From the NCBI RefSeq assembly GCF_001663815.1, contig NZ_CP016027.1:806001-870000 (forward strand): a stretch of 64,000 bases of DNA, read 5' to 3'. The stretch is from Halothiobacillus diazotrophicus (GTDB lineage: Bacteria; Pseudomonadota; Gammaproteobacteria; Halothiobacillales; Halothiobacillaceae). The notes beneath the pieces are model-generated. The model was not told where the DNA came from and ran no database searches. It worked only from the letters and a program-made list of their open reading frames with translations. Each line of letters begins with the position of its first letter. The first letter of the stretch is position 1. Positions 50,412 to 59,671 of this stretch are shown piece after piece. The translations under genes and the position numbers were made by a program.

Positions 50412-50467
50412 ACCCTGCCCTCGTCATCCGAAGCACATGCTGTCTTTGTCTCTGACCGCGACACGGC

Positions 50468-52597
50468 TCACGCCATGCTGCGTTGATTGCCGACACTGGC
50501 AACCACCTTGATATCCTTGTTGTCCGGTACTTCGTTGTAGCTCAATACATGCAGCTGGCGAATCGAGTACCGAACCATCCGAGCCAACCAGCTGCGGATT
50601 TGCGGGGCTACCAGCAGGATGGCGGGCAGCCCGGCCTGCTCCTGCTTTTCGGCGGCGTCCCGCAAGGACTGATGCAACCGCTCGGCCAACCCCGGCTCGA
50701 TGCCCGGTGTCGACTGGCCGGCTTCCGCCCCGCGCTGGGTAGAACCAAGCAAGAGTTGTTCCAACTGTGGATCCAGCGTAATGACCGGCAGGCTGGGGGT
50801 CAGCCCGTTGATGTGCTGAACGATCATTCGACCCAGGGCGATACGGACGACCTCGGTCAGCTGGTTCACATCCTGGGTATGCTGACCGTGCCGCGCGAGC
50901 GTCTCGGCAATCGTGCGGATATCCCGGATCGGGAGGCGCTCCTCAAGCAGATTGCGCAGAACCTGGACAATAACGCTCATGGCGAGCGTCTTGGGCACCA
51001 GATCCTCGACCAGTTTCGGCGCCCCTTCCTTCAGGGTATCGAGTAGCTGCTGCGCCTCTTCGTAACCGAACAGGTCCGCCGCGTTCTCCGTGAGAATCTG
51101 CGAGAGATGCGTGGCGATGACCGTGGCGGGATCCACCACGGTATACCCCAGGGCCTGCGCGTGTTCGCGGGTATTGCGCTCGATCCAGTATGCTTCGAGC
51201 CCGAAAGCGGGATCTTTCGTCTTGACGCCCTGCAACGGTCCGGAAACCTGGCCGGGGTTGATGGCCATGTCCCGGTCCGCAAAAATATCGGCCATCCCCA
51301 TGGGGACGCCATTCAGGCTGATCCGGTACTCGCCCGGCTTGAGATCCAGGTTGTCCCGGATATGCACGGGAGAGACCAGAAACCCGAGATCCTGGGAAAT
51401 TTTCTTGCGGACGCCCTTGATGCGCGGCATGAGTTGCCCCCCCTGGTTCCGATCCACCAAGGGAATCAGGCCATAACCGACCTCCAGCCCGATGACATCG
51501 ACCGGCGGAACATCGTCCCAGGTCAGTTCCTTCAGTTCGGGTTTCTTGTCCGCCGGCGCCTGTTCGGCCTGCTCGGCGGCCTGGACCTGCTCCTGATTCT
51601 TGCGGGCGATGAGATAAGCACCGGCCCCCGCGAGTGCGGCAAGCGTCAAAAAGGCGACGTTCGGCATGCCGGGCACCACACCCAGACCCGCCATCAGACC
51701 GGCGGCGACCCCCAGTACGCGAGGATCGGAAAACATCTGGGTCTGGACCTGCTTGCCCATGTCCTGGGATGAGGCGACCCGAGTGACGATGATCGCTGTC
51801 GCCGTGGAGATCAGCAGGGAGGGAATGGTCGCGACCAGTCCGTCACCGATGGTCAGCAGTACGTAGGTCTGGGCCGCCTGACCGAACGGCAGACCGTGCT
51901 GCAGCACCCCGATCAACAGACCGCCCAGCACGTTGATCAGCACGATCAGAATGCCGGCAACCGCATCGCCGCGCACGAACTTGCTGGCACCGTCCATGGA
52001 CCCGTAGAAGTCCGCTTCGGCGGCCACTTCCTCGCGCCGCAGCTTCGCCTGCTCCTGATTGATGATGCCGGCGTTCAAGTCGGCGTCGATGGCCATCTGT
52101 TTGCCGGGCAAGGCATCCAGGGTAAAACGGGCGGAGACTTCCGACACCCGGCCGGCACCCTTGGTGACCACCACGAAGTTGATCAGCATGAGGATCATGA
52201 ACACCACGATACCGACCGCATAATTGCCGCCGATCACGAACTCGCCGAAGGAATTGATCACATGACCGGCAGCGCCCGGCCCCTCCTGACCGTGCAGCAG
52301 CACAACCCGGGTCGAGGCCACGTTCAAGGCCAGGCGCAGCAGGGTCGCCATCAGGATCACGGTGGGGAACACCGCGAAATCCAGCGGGCGCATCACGTAG
52401 ATCGTCACCATGAGAATCACGAGCGACAGCGTGATGTTGAAGGTGAACAAGACATCGAGGGCCAGCGGCGGCAAGGGCACGATCACCATCGCGAGCAACA
52501 TCACGATGATCAGCGGCGGCCCGATGCCCTGCCCCCGGTAGGCACGGACGCCTTTGCCGATGCCGCGCCAATCCAATGTATCGAGGAAAGCCTTCAT
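50468..52597 (-). CDS. flhA: Flagellar export gate protein FlhA
   Basis: A 709-aa inner-membrane export-gate subunit. It has about eight membrane segments in the first 330 residues, including the conserved FHIPEP-type cytoplasmic loop (GRVSEVSARFTLDALPGKQMAIDADLNAG), then a large cytoplasmic domain (KLVEDLVPKTLAMSVIVQVLRNLLEERLPIRDIRTI). Length is normal. It starts 3 bp after flhB. Confidence 0.97.
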   Translation of the reverse strand: MKAFLDTLDWRGIGKGVRAYRGQGIGPPLIIVMLLAMVIVPLPPLALDVLFTFNITLSLVILMVTIYVMRPLDFAVFPTVILMATLLRLALNVASTRVVLLHGQEGPGAAGHVINSFGEFVIGGNYAVGIVVFMILMLINFVVVTKGAGRVSEVSARFTLDALPGKQMAIDADLNAGIINQEQAKLRREEVAAEADFYGSMDGASKFVRGDAVAGILIVLINVLGGLLIGVLQHGLPFGQAAQTYVLLTIGDGLVATIPSLLISTATAIIVTRVASSQDMGKQVQTQMFSDPRVLGVAAGLMAGLGVVPGMPNVAFLTLAALAGAGAYLIARKNQEQVQAAEQAEQAPADKKPELKELTWDDVPPVDVIGLEVGYGLIPLVDRNQGGQLMPRIKGVRKKISQDLGFLVSPVHIRDNLDLKPGEYRISLNGVPMGMADIFADRDMAINPGQVSGPLQGVKTKDPAFGLEAYWIERNTREHAQALGYTVVDPATVIATHLSQILTENAADLFGYEEAQQLLDTLKEGAPKLVEDLVPKTLAMSVIVQVLRNLLEERLPIRDIRTIAETLARHGQHTQDVNQLTEVVRIALGRMIVQHINGLTPSLPVITLDPQLEQLLLGSTQRGAEAGQSTPGIEPGLAERLHQSLRDAAEKQEQAGLPAILLVAPQIRSWLARMVRYSIRQLHVLSYNEVPDNKDIKVVASVGNQRSMA

Positions 52598-52600
52598 ATT

Positions 52601-53752
52601 TTAAGAGTCCTTGTTTTTCACGGGCCTGCCGTCGCTACCGACCTGCAGGTCTGCGGGCACGTCGGGCGAAGGACGCTCGACGCCACCGGGGTTGGCGCTC
52701 AGCTGGAAGATATAGGCCAGCACTTGAGCCACCGCCGTGTACAACCCCGTGGGGATCGGTTGTTCCAGCTCGGCATGTGCAAACAAGGATCGTGCCAATG
52801 GTGGTGCTTCGAACAGCGGGACACGATGGGCCTTGGCGATTTTGCGGATGGTCAGTGCCAGCTCGTCCGCCCCTTTGGCGACCACGATCGGCGCATCGCT
52901 GACGGCGGGATCGTATTTCAGCGCCACGGAGAAGTGGGTCGGGTTGGTGATGACCACATCGGCGGTCGGCACCGCTTCCATCATGCGCCGCCGGGCCATC
53001 TGATGCTGCATCTGACGGATCTTCTGCTTGACCTCGGGCTTGCCTTCCGTCTCCTTGAATTCATCACGAACTTCCTGACGCGTCATACGCAAGTTCTTGT
53101 TATGTTCGTAAATCTGGAAAGGTACATCGATCAGGGCCACGATCAGCAGCCCCATCGACAGGCCCAGAAAAGCCCAGGCCAGCAGACTGCCCGCCCGCGC
53201 GACGGCCGGATGAAGACTCATCATCCCGAGACCGACAAAATCATGCTCCAAGGCCAGGAAAAGACCGATTCCGATGGCCCCGATCAGAACGAACTTGGCC
53301 AGCGTCTTGAGCAGTTCGACCAGGGACTTGAGGGAAAACATGCGTTTGAACCCGGGTAAGGGATTCAGCCGATTGAATTGCGGCGCCAGCGCCTGTGTGG
53401 AGAAATTCCAACCGCCCACGGCCAAGGTGGCCAGCACGGCGAGTACGACCGTAGCCACGAACAACGGCAAAAAGGACAGAAAAGCCTGACTGAACGCCAC
53501 CCCAAGATGCCGGAACATCGTTGCGGGATCCAGAATCTCGACACGCGTCATGACAAAGGATTGACGCATCATCCCCGCCATCCCCGAAAACATCTGCCCC
53601 CCCAGGACGAGAAAGATGATCGCCGACCCGGCCGTGAGGATTAGGGAGTTCAACTCGCGGGATCGCGCGACCTGGCCCTTCTCGCGGGATTCCCGGAGTC
53701 GTTTCTCGGAGGGTTCTTCGGTTTTTTCCTGTCCGTTCTCGTTCTCAGCCAC
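52601..53752 (-). CDS. flhB: Flagellar export switch protein FlhB
   Basis: A 383-aa protein with four membrane segments and a cytoplasmic tail containing the autocleavage site NPTH in VVITNPTHFSVALKYDP. The charged N-terminus KTEEPSEKRLRESREKGQVARSREL is typical. It switches export from rod/hook to filament substrates. It overlaps the end of fliR by 8 bp. Confidence 0.97.
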   Translation of the reverse strand: MAENENGQEKTEEPSEKRLRESREKGQVARSRELNSLILTAGSAIIFLVLGGQMFSGMAGMMRQSFVMTRVEILDPATMFRHLGVAFSQAFLSFLPLFVATVVLAVLATLAVGGWNFSTQALAPQFNRLNPLPGFKRMFSLKSLVELLKTLAKFVLIGAIGIGLFLALEHDFVGLGMMSLHPAVARAGSLLAWAFLGLSMGLLIVALIDVPFQIYEHNKNLRMTRQEVRDEFKETEGKPEVKQKIRQMQHQMARRRMMEAVPTADVVITNPTHFSVALKYDPAVSDAPIVVAKGADELALTIRKIAKAHRVPLFEAPPLARSLFAHAELEQPIPTGLYTAVAQVLAYIFQLSANPGGVERPSPDVPADLQVGSDGRPVKNKDS

Positions 53753-54527
53753 GCCCGTGTCTCAACAGATCGCCAATGAATAGCAAGGTCTGTTGCAGGA
53801 AGTGTTCCAGATTGGGCAACCAGGTCGGACTGGTGACCAGCAGGAGAAAGAAACCGATCAGGAGCGTCGCGGGAAAACCGATGGAAAAAATGTTGAGCTG
53901 GGGCGCCGCGCGCGTGATGACACCCATGGCCATGTTCACCATCAGCAGGCTGGTGATGACCGGCAGGCCGATCAGCAGCGCATTCACGAACATGGCCTGC
54001 CCGAAACCGACGATACGCCAGAAATCCAGTGCCGTCAGGCCCACCGGGGCAACCGGCAACCAGGCGAACGAATCAGCCAACATTTTGACGATCATGGCGG
54101 GCCCATCCAGGGCAATGAACAGCAAGGTCGCCACGATCGTCAGGAATTGCGAGATCAGCGGAACACTGACACCGTTCTGCGGATCCACCGTCTGAGCGAA
54201 CCCGAGTCCCATCCCCATGGCTATGGTCTCGCCTGCCATGACGAACGAACTGATCACCATGCCCAGCAGGAAGCCCATCGCCACGCCGATGAGAATCTGT
54301 TGCCCCACCAGCAGAACCCCCGGCACGGATAAAGGATCGACGGCGGGCATCGCAGGCAAGGTCGGCGCGATCACCAGACTGATGACCATGGCGGCGAGGG
54401 CACGCCAGCGTCGCGGCACGCCCCGGGCACCGAACAGCGGCGCCACCATCAGCATGGCCGCCACACGGATCAGCACCCAGAAATACGCGCCGACCCATCC
54501 CATGATTTGAGCGAGGGAGAGCGTCAT
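53745..54527 (-). CDS. fliR: Flagellar export protein FliR
   Basis: A 260-aa integral membrane protein of the export gate, with about six membrane segments and the family features RVAAMLMVAPLFGARGVPRRW and MGLGFAQTVDPQNGVSVPLISQF. It lies between fliQ (11-bp gap) and flhB (overlap). Confidence 0.95.
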   Translation of the reverse strand: MTLSLAQIMGWVGAYFWVLIRVAAMLMVAPLFGARGVPRRWRALAAMVISLVIAPTLPAMPAVDPLSVPGVLLVGQQILIGVAMGFLLGMVISSFVMAGETIAMGMGLGFAQTVDPQNGVSVPLISQFLTIVATLLFIALDGPAMIVKMLADSFAWLPVAPVGLTALDFWRIVGFGQAMFVNALLIGLPVITSLLMVNMAMGVITRAAPQLNIFSIGFPATLLIGFFLLLVTSPTWLPNLEHFLQQTLLFIGDLLRHGRG

Positions 54528-54538
54528 GCGTCGCGATG

Positions 54539-54808
54539 TCAGCCGATCAGGCCGGGTATTCGATGAAAGAGACTCGTCGTGAAATCCACCAGGGTGTGCA
54601 GCATCCAGGGGCCCGCGATCAGGATGGCCACCACGACGGCAAACAGCTTCGGAATGAAGCTCAGCGTCATTTCGTTGATTTGGGTCGCCGCCTGGAACAT
54701 GCCCACCAACAGACCCACCACCAGTGCCGTCAGCAGAATCGGCATCGCGAGAAGCAGGATGACGATCATCGCCTGGCGGGTCAGTTCAAGTACCGTATCT
54801 GCGGTCAT
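54539..54808 (-). CDS. fliQ: Flagellar export protein FliQ
   Basis: An 89-aa protein with two membrane hairpin helices (AMIVILLLAMPILLTALVVGLLVGMFQA and LFAVVVAILIAGPWML). I start at ATG 54808, with GGAGG 6 nt upstream; the TTG at 54814 overlaps the fliP stop. The family is normally 89 aa, supporting this choice. Confidence 0.95.
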   Translation of the reverse strand: MTADTVLELTRQAMIVILLLAMPILLTALVVGLLVGMFQAATQINEMTLSFIPKLFAVVVAILIAGPWMLHTLVDFTTSLFHRIPGLIG

Positions 54809-54810
54809 GA

Positions 54811-55629
54811 TCAACCTCCGCCCACCGGTGCGCCCATGTAGAAACTGGAGGCCAGTGTCCCCATCAACAGGGTCCAGCCGTCGACCAGCACGAACAGCAT
54901 GATCTTGAACGGCAACGACACGATCATGGGCGACAGCATCATCATACCCATGGACATCAGGACGGAAGCGACCACGAGGTCGATGATGAGAAAGGGAATG
55001 AAGATCAGAAAACCGATCTGGAAGGCCGTTTTCAGTTCGGAGGTGACAAAGGCCGCCATCAATACCGGGTAGGGCACGTCGTCCGGCGAATTGAAGGCAG
55101 GGTAATGGCCGATGTTCTGGAACAGCGCAATATCGCTCTGCCGAGTCTGGTTCATCATGAAGGTCCGCAGCGGTGCTGCCGCCTTCTGGATCGCAACCTG
55201 AGCGGAAATCTGCTGGTCCATGTAAGGCTTGATGCCGTCGTCATACGATTTCTGGAATACGGGCGCCATGATGAACAGGGTCAGAAACAGTGCCAGACCG
55301 AGCATGATCTGGTTGGATGGCGTCTGCACGGTCCCCAGGGCCTGCCGGAGCAGCGCAAGCACGATGATGATCCGGGTGAACGAGGTCATCATCAACAGCA
55401 ACGACGGCAGCAGAGTCAGCACCGTCATGAGCGCCAGGATCTGCAAGGTGAGGCTGTATTCGGTGCCCTGGTTGCCCGTGGTCACGGTCAACGCCGGAAG
55501 ACCGGGCAATCCCGGCTGGGTGGCCGCCTCGACCAGATGGGCGGGAAACAGCACAGCGATCAGCAGGAGCAGGACCAACCGCCCCCAGCGATACGGCACG
55601 CATCCTTGGCGGAACGCGGGCGCGGTCAA
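54811..55629 (-). CDS. fliP: Flagellar export protein FliP
   Basis: Up to 272 aa, with a signal peptide ([18 protein letters not shown]) and four membrane segments; motifs include [28 protein letters not shown] and [11 protein letters not shown]. The start is uncertain: TTG 55629 overlaps the fliO stop, while GTG 55599 has a closely placed AAGGA. Both leave the signal peptide intact. Core of the export gate with FliQ and FliR. Confidence 0.93.
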   Translation of the reverse strand: MTAPAFRQGCVPYRWGRLVLLLLIAVLFPAHLVEAATQPGLPGLPALTVTTGNQGTEYSLTLQILALMTVLTLLPSLLLMMTSFTRIIIVLALLRQALGTVQTPSNQIMLGLALFLTLFIMAPVFQKSYDDGIKPYMDQQISAQVAIQKAAAPLRTFMMNQTRQSDIALFQNIGHYPAFNSPDDVPYPVLMAAFVTSELKTAFQIGFLIFIPFLIIDLVVASVLMSMGMMMLSPMIVSLPFKIMLFVLVDGWTLLMGTLASSFYMGAPVGGG

Positions 55630-56180
55630 GATCGCGGCTCCGAAGACGGGACCGGTTTTTCGTTCTGCGCGGCGGGCGTCGGATCGATCACCGGATCTGC
55701 CGGCTGTCGCCGGTTTCCGACCTGGTTCTGCAGCAGGCGGGCAAAGGGGTGGTCAGCCCCCCCCGAGGACGAGAATGATTGGCGCTCCTCCGGCGCGATC
55801 GGCGGATCGACCCAGCCAAGCGCTTCGATCTGACCATTGGTGACGCCCAGCAGCATCTGCCGATCCCCCACGGCCACGAGCAGCACGCGCTCGCGCGTTC
55901 CGACGCTCAGCTGCGTGAGTACCCGGAGCGGATAGTTTCCTGCGCGTCCGGCAAACCGGCCGGTCCGCTTCATGAGCCAGACCACCACGAACATCAGTAC
56001 CAGCACCAGAAACAGGCTCAGCATCATCTTGAACAGATAGGAGGTACTGAGCGGATCGAACGCCACGGGGGCGGGCACGGCTTCCGGATGCCCCGGCGTG
56101 CCCGCAATCACCGGCGCACACGCCCAGATCCCGTATAGAAACAAGATTCGGCCAAGGATAGTTCGGCCCTGAAAAATCAT
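55626..56180 (-). CDS. fliO: Flagellar assembly protein FliO
   Basis: A 184-aa protein with an N-terminal signal-like segment, one membrane helix ([29 protein letters not shown], about residues 48-75) and a small cytoplasmic domain ([30 protein letters not shown]). This is the usual FliO/FliZ pattern. It assists FliP assembly. Low sequence conservation; the call is helped by its position between fliN and fliP. Confidence 0.9.
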   Translation of the reverse strand: MIFQGRTILGRILFLYGIWACAPVIAGTPGHPEAVPAPVAFDPLSTSYLFKMMLSLFLVLVLMFVVVWLMKRTGRFAGRAGNYPLRVLTQLSVGTRERVLLVAVGDRQMLLGVTNGQIEALGWVDPPIAPEERQSFSSSGGADHPFARLLQNQVGNRRQPADPVIDPTPAAQNEKPVPSSEPRS

Positions 56181-56192
56181 GCGGCTTAATCC

Positions 56193-56597
56193 CTAGCGAA
56201 GTTTCTTGAGACGTTCGGCAGGACTGATCACGTCGGTCAAGCGGATGCCGAACTTCTCATTGACGACCACGACCTCGCCCCGAGCGATCAGGGTGCCATT
56301 CACCAGTACGTCAAGCGGCTCGCCCGCAAGCCGGTCCAATTCCACGATCGAGCCCTGATTCAATTGCAACAGGCTGCGGATATTGATGCTGGTTCGACCG
56401 ATCTCCATCGAAATGGCGACCGGCACATCCATCAGGACTTCCAGGTTGATAGGATTTTCCTTGCCTTCCTGATTGGTCCGGGTATCGAACGTATCCATCT
56501 TGACGGCCTGAGCGGCGGATTCCGCATCGCCCTGCTCCGCCATGGCCTCTGCCCAGGCATCCATGCCATCCGTTTCATCTGTATTGCTATCTGCCAT
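56193..56597 (-). CDS. fliN: Flagellar switch protein FliN
   Basis: A 134-aa C-ring protein. A short acidic N-terminal extension precedes the SpoA domain (VLMDVPVAISMEIGRTSINIRSLLQLNQGSIVELDRLAGEPLDVLVNG, GEVVVVNEKFGIRLTDV). It starts 18 bp after fliM. Confidence 0.96.
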   Translation of the reverse strand: MADSNTDETDGMDAWAEAMAEQGDAESAAQAVKMDTFDTRTNQEGKENPINLEVLMDVPVAISMEIGRTSINIRSLLQLNQGSIVELDRLAGEPLDVLVNGTLIARGEVVVVNEKFGIRLTDVISPAERLKKLR

Positions 56598-56615
56598 CGC
56601 TATGCCTTTTTACGA

Positions 56616-57671
56616 TCAATGGTTCATCGACTCGTCCGTATCCTTCGCCTTGGCGCTCGCATTCGCACGAAGGATATCGTTCGGGTGTATCGCCCGCTCC
56701 AGACGCTCCTTAACCGGGGAATCGATCTGAATCGCCTTGTTGCCACGATGCACGCCCAGTTTGCCCTGGTACAGCGGCAGGCCCTCGGCACTCAAAGTAA
56801 TCTTTTCCGGCATCTCGAAGGGGATGATCTGTCCGACTTCCATGTGCGCGATGTCGGAGAGCATCATGCGCGCCTCTCCAAGGGTCGCGGACAGTTCGAT
56901 CTCGGCCAGCCCCAGTTCCCGCTTCAGCGCACTGGTCCATCGTTCATCCACTTCGAGCCGATCGCCGTGCATGCCGCCATCGAGCAGATCGCGGATCGGC
57001 TCAATCATTGCGTAAGGCAGGACGAGATCGAATTTGCCACCGCCCCCTTCTACCTCGATGTGGAAGCTATTGACGACGACCACTTCGGTACCGGACACGA
57101 TATTCGCCAGCTGCGGGTTCATTTCGTGGCTGACGGTCTGGAAACTCACCGGGTACACCGGCGCCCAGGAGCGTTGGACTTCGTCTACCGCCTGCTCCAG
57201 AACCCGTGTAATGACACGCAGTTCGGTCGGCGTGAAGTCCCGCCCCTCGATCTTGGCATGCATGCCGAAGCCACCGAAGAAATTGTCCACCAGCTTGAAG
57301 ACGAGCTGGGACTCCATCATGAACATGCCCACCCCCTTGAGCGGACGGACATGAACGAGGGTCAACGAGGTTGGTACATACAGGGCATGGGAGTACTCGG
57401 CGTACTTGACCATCCGAACGCCTTCGATGGAAATATCCACCGTTCGACGCAGCATGGAGACAAGTCGGATCCGCAGATTCCGCGCAAAGCGCTCGTTCAG
57501 CATCTCCAGCGTCGGCAGGCGACCACGAACGATGCGCTCCTGCGTCGTCAGATCGTAGGCCCGGGCCTGAGCTTTGTCGCCCACCCCCTGTTCGGTTGCG
57601 ACATCCCCTTCCTCGACGCCATTCAGCAGGGCATCGATTTCATCCTGGGAGAGAATATCCGCAGTACTCAC
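56616..57671 (-). CDS. fliM: Flagellar switch protein FliM
   Basis: A 351-aa C-ring protein. The N-terminal CheY-P-binding motif LSQDEIDALLNG is at residues 7-18. The middle domain has LKGVGMFMMESQLVFKLVDNFFGG, and the C-terminal SpoA domain binds FliN. It is the output target of the CheY encoded in this block. Confidence 0.97.
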   Translation of the reverse strand: MSTADILSQDEIDALLNGVEEGDVATEQGVGDKAQARAYDLTTQERIVRGRLPTLEMLNERFARNLRIRLVSMLRRTVDISIEGVRMVKYAEYSHALYVPTSLTLVHVRPLKGVGMFMMESQLVFKLVDNFFGGFGMHAKIEGRDFTPTELRVITRVLEQAVDEVQRSWAPVYPVSFQTVSHEMNPQLANIVSGTEVVVVNSFHIEVEGGGGKFDLVLPYAMIEPIRDLLDGGMHGDRLEVDERWTSALKRELGLAEIELSATLGEARMMLSDIAHMEVGQIIPFEMPEKITLSAEGLPLYQGKLGVHRGNKAIQIDSPVKERLERAIHPNDILRANASAKAKDTDESMNH

Positions 57672-57681
57672 ATCCGCACCC

Positions 57682-58251
57682 CTACTGCATCAGCAGCTTG
57701 GTGAAGTAGACATCGTCGAGGGCATTCTTCTTCCCGGTCCGCTTCTCGAGGATCTTGTTGATCTCGTCCTTGATCTGCTTCTGCAAGGCTTCCTTGCCTT
57801 CGCGTGTCCGAAGCTTGGCCGCGTTGACATCGCTGAGAATCAACATGATGTCGTTGATGATCTCGGCGCGGTTGGCCTTGACCTCCGGTTCCAGCTTCGC
57901 ATCGTAGGTAATCAGATCCAACTGAACCTGAAGAAGCTTGGCGTCATTGGGTTCGGAAAGGTTGACAGTGATCGGTTGATCGAGCGTGATCGTGATCGGC
58001 GGCCCCTTGTGCTCGCCCGCGGACTTGTCGCCATGATCATCCTTGTTGTCGTGCCCTTCCGTCTGATGGGTCTCGGCAGCCCCCGCCGCGTGGGGATCCG
58101 CCGCCGGTTTTTTGAGAAGCAGGAAGGCACCGATGCCGACGACCGCCAGCAACAGGACGATGATAACGATCATCAGAATTATCAAGAGTTTGCCACCGCC
58201 CTTCTTTGCGGGCGACTCTGTCGCTTCAGCGGGTGCTTCTGCCTTTGCCAT
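57682..58251 (-). CDS. fliL: Flagellar basal-body protein FliL
   Basis: A 189-aa single-pass membrane protein: membrane segment LLIILMIVIIVLLLAVVGIGAFLLL (about residues 22-46), a His/Asp/Glu-rich linker and the periplasmic stomatin-like domain (ITVNLSEPNDAKLLQVQLDLITY). It lies 10 bp upstream of fliM and is the first flagellar gene of the block here; the upstream 189 bp (58252-58440) hold no gene and no convincing promoter. Confidence 0.93.
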   Translation of the reverse strand: MAKAEAPAEATESPAKKGGGKLLIILMIVIIVLLLAVVGIGAFLLLKKPAADPHAAGAAETHQTEGHDNKDDHGDKSAGEHKGPPITITLDQPITVNLSEPNDAKLLQVQLDLITYDAKLEPEVKANRAEIINDIMLILSDVNAAKLRTREGKEALQKQIKDEINKILEKRTGKKNALDDVYFTKLLMQ

Positions 58252-58440
58252 ACCTACGCTCCATCAATGGTTCAGTAATATTGCCAATTCTGCGTACGGA
58301 AGTTTAATCGGGTGACCGCTCAACACAAACCCCAACGTGACGGGTCCGACGCTTCAAACGGCAAGCTTAACCGGTGGCCGCGCGATTCACCATGTCCAGC
58401 GCACCTGGCGTTCAAATAGGAAACACCAAAGCCGCCTGGC

Positions 58441-59373
58441 TTAAACCGCCAGCAGCTTTTTCCCCCTTTTGGCCTGGTAGAGGGCCTGATCGGCTCTGCG
58501 GAACCAGTCCTGCTCCTGTTCGTTGCTGCTGGTTTCCGCCATACCGCAAGAGGTACGAATGAGTACCTGTTCCCCGGAAGGAAGGACAAGCGGATGGGCA
58601 GCCAACCACTCGGTGAGTCGATTCGCCATTTTTTTGGCACCGTAGAGGTTCGTCGCCGGCAGAATGGCCGCAAATTCGTCACCGCCAAAACGATAGGCAT
58701 GATCCGTTTCCCGCAGCATCTGTTGCAAGCCGGTGGCGAAGAGCGAGAGCAACCGATCCCCGATATCATGTCCCCAGGTATCGTTGATGGCCTTGAACCC
58801 ATTAAGGTCGAAAATCACCAGACTCGACTTAATGCCGTAGCGAACGAACCGGGCTTGTTCCCGCGCCAGTTCGCTATCGAAAGCCCGCCGATTCTTGAGA
58901 CAGGTCAATGGATCCTGCTGCGCCTCCAGCAAGGCCCGCTGATACAGACAGGTATTACGCAACGGATAGGCGATGGTCGATGCAAGGTGATTCAGCCAAT
59001 CGAGTTCCGCCGACTCCATGGACCGACTGGCCGCAACGATCAGACGCCCCAGACGAACGTCGCCCTGGCACAGATCAATGACCTGGGGGGACGTACCCGC
59101 CGAACCGACCTCGGGAAACTCGGCCGTACGTATCTCCTCGTGATCCTGACGCCAGGCAAAACCGGAGACAGGCAGAAGATCACGAACGCGATCGAGCAAC
59201 TCGTTGAGGAGGCTCAGGGGATCCATGCAACGCTGGGCGACCAGCATCAGTTCATGGGCCAATCCGGCATCCTCCGGCAGATGCGCCAATACCTGCGGCA
59301 CTGTGGACAGCGGCAGTCGATATCCGTGCGGATCACTGAACAAATCGAGGACAGCGGTTCTGTAAGCAGCCAT
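58441..59373 (-). CDS. Diguanylate cyclase (GGDEF)
   Basis: A 310-aa cyclase that makes c-di-GMP. A divergent N-terminal, possibly GAF-like, sensory part (residues 1-140) precedes the catalytic domain (DPLTCLKNRRAFDSEL, DLNGFKAINDTWGHDIGD, and the active-site YRFGGDEFAAILP). No RxxD inhibitory site directly before GGDEF is evident. No membrane segments. It is placed beside fliL and behind a sigma-54-type promoter, which suggests a link to the flagellar hierarchy. Confidence 0.93.
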   Translation of the reverse strand: MAAYRTAVLDLFSDPHGYRLPLSTVPQVLAHLPEDAGLAHELMLVAQRCMDPLSLLNELLDRVRDLLPVSGFAWRQDHEEIRTAEFPEVGSAGTSPQVIDLCQGDVRLGRLIVAASRSMESAELDWLNHLASTIAYPLRNTCLYQRALLEAQQDPLTCLKNRRAFDSELAREQARFVRYGIKSSLVIFDLNGFKAINDTWGHDIGDRLLSLFATGLQQMLRETDHAYRFGGDEFAAILPATNLYGAKKMANRLTEWLAAHPLVLPSGEQVLIRTSCGMAETSSNEQEQDWFRRADQALYQAKRGKKLLAV

Positions 59374-59411
59374 GGCTTAATCTCTCAACTACGTTGACGT
59401 GCAAGTGTCAA

Positions 59412-59428
59412 AGCAGGAGTCGTGCCAA
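59412..59428 (-). promoter_or_regulatory. Sigma-54 promoter of the diguanylate cyclase
   Basis: On the minus strand TTGGCACGACTCCTGCT: GG and GC dinucleotides are separated by exactly 10 bases, with one mismatch to TTGGCACR-N4-TTGCW. The start would be about 59400, some 27 nt before the ATG at 59373. RpoN-dependent expression is expected for a gene tied to the early flagellar class. Confidence 0.75.
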
Positions 59429-59583
59429 AATGAAACAGAACTGCGCCGAAGCCCGGACAGACACAAGGAAAAATCCAGATAAATCCTGTAAAATCAACGA
59501 TTAAGGCAATTAGGCATATTCGCACCCCCAGGTCCAGACAGGGGTGTTTTCTTGCCCAGGGACACAATTGGACACAAAGCGTC

Positions 59584-59612
59584 AAAAAAAAGGCGGAGAT
59601 GGACACTCCGCC
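59584..59612 (-). terminator. Intrinsic terminator after hom
   Basis: Read on the minus strand, GGCGGAG pairs with CTCCGCC around a 7-nt loop and is followed by seven or more U. It lies 60 bp after the hom stop codon and ends the alaC-hom transcript. Confidence 0.9.
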
Positions 59613-59671
59613 TTTACGGTCGTTTTGACGTTGATTCCGGGGGACGATCGAGCCGCCCGGCACGCAGCCGC

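Noticed and set aside
51896-53359. 487-codon open frame antisense to flhA and flhB
   Set aside because: His/Gln/Asp-rich shadow frame crossing two conserved genes.
58318-58331. Possible sigma-54 site upstream of fliL
   Set aside because: GG and GC are 10 bases apart on the minus strand, but the bases around them do not match TGGCAC or TTGC.
59560-59579. Phage attachment site suggested by the GGACACAATT repeat
   Set aside because: No tRNA, integrase or second att copy is visible in the window.
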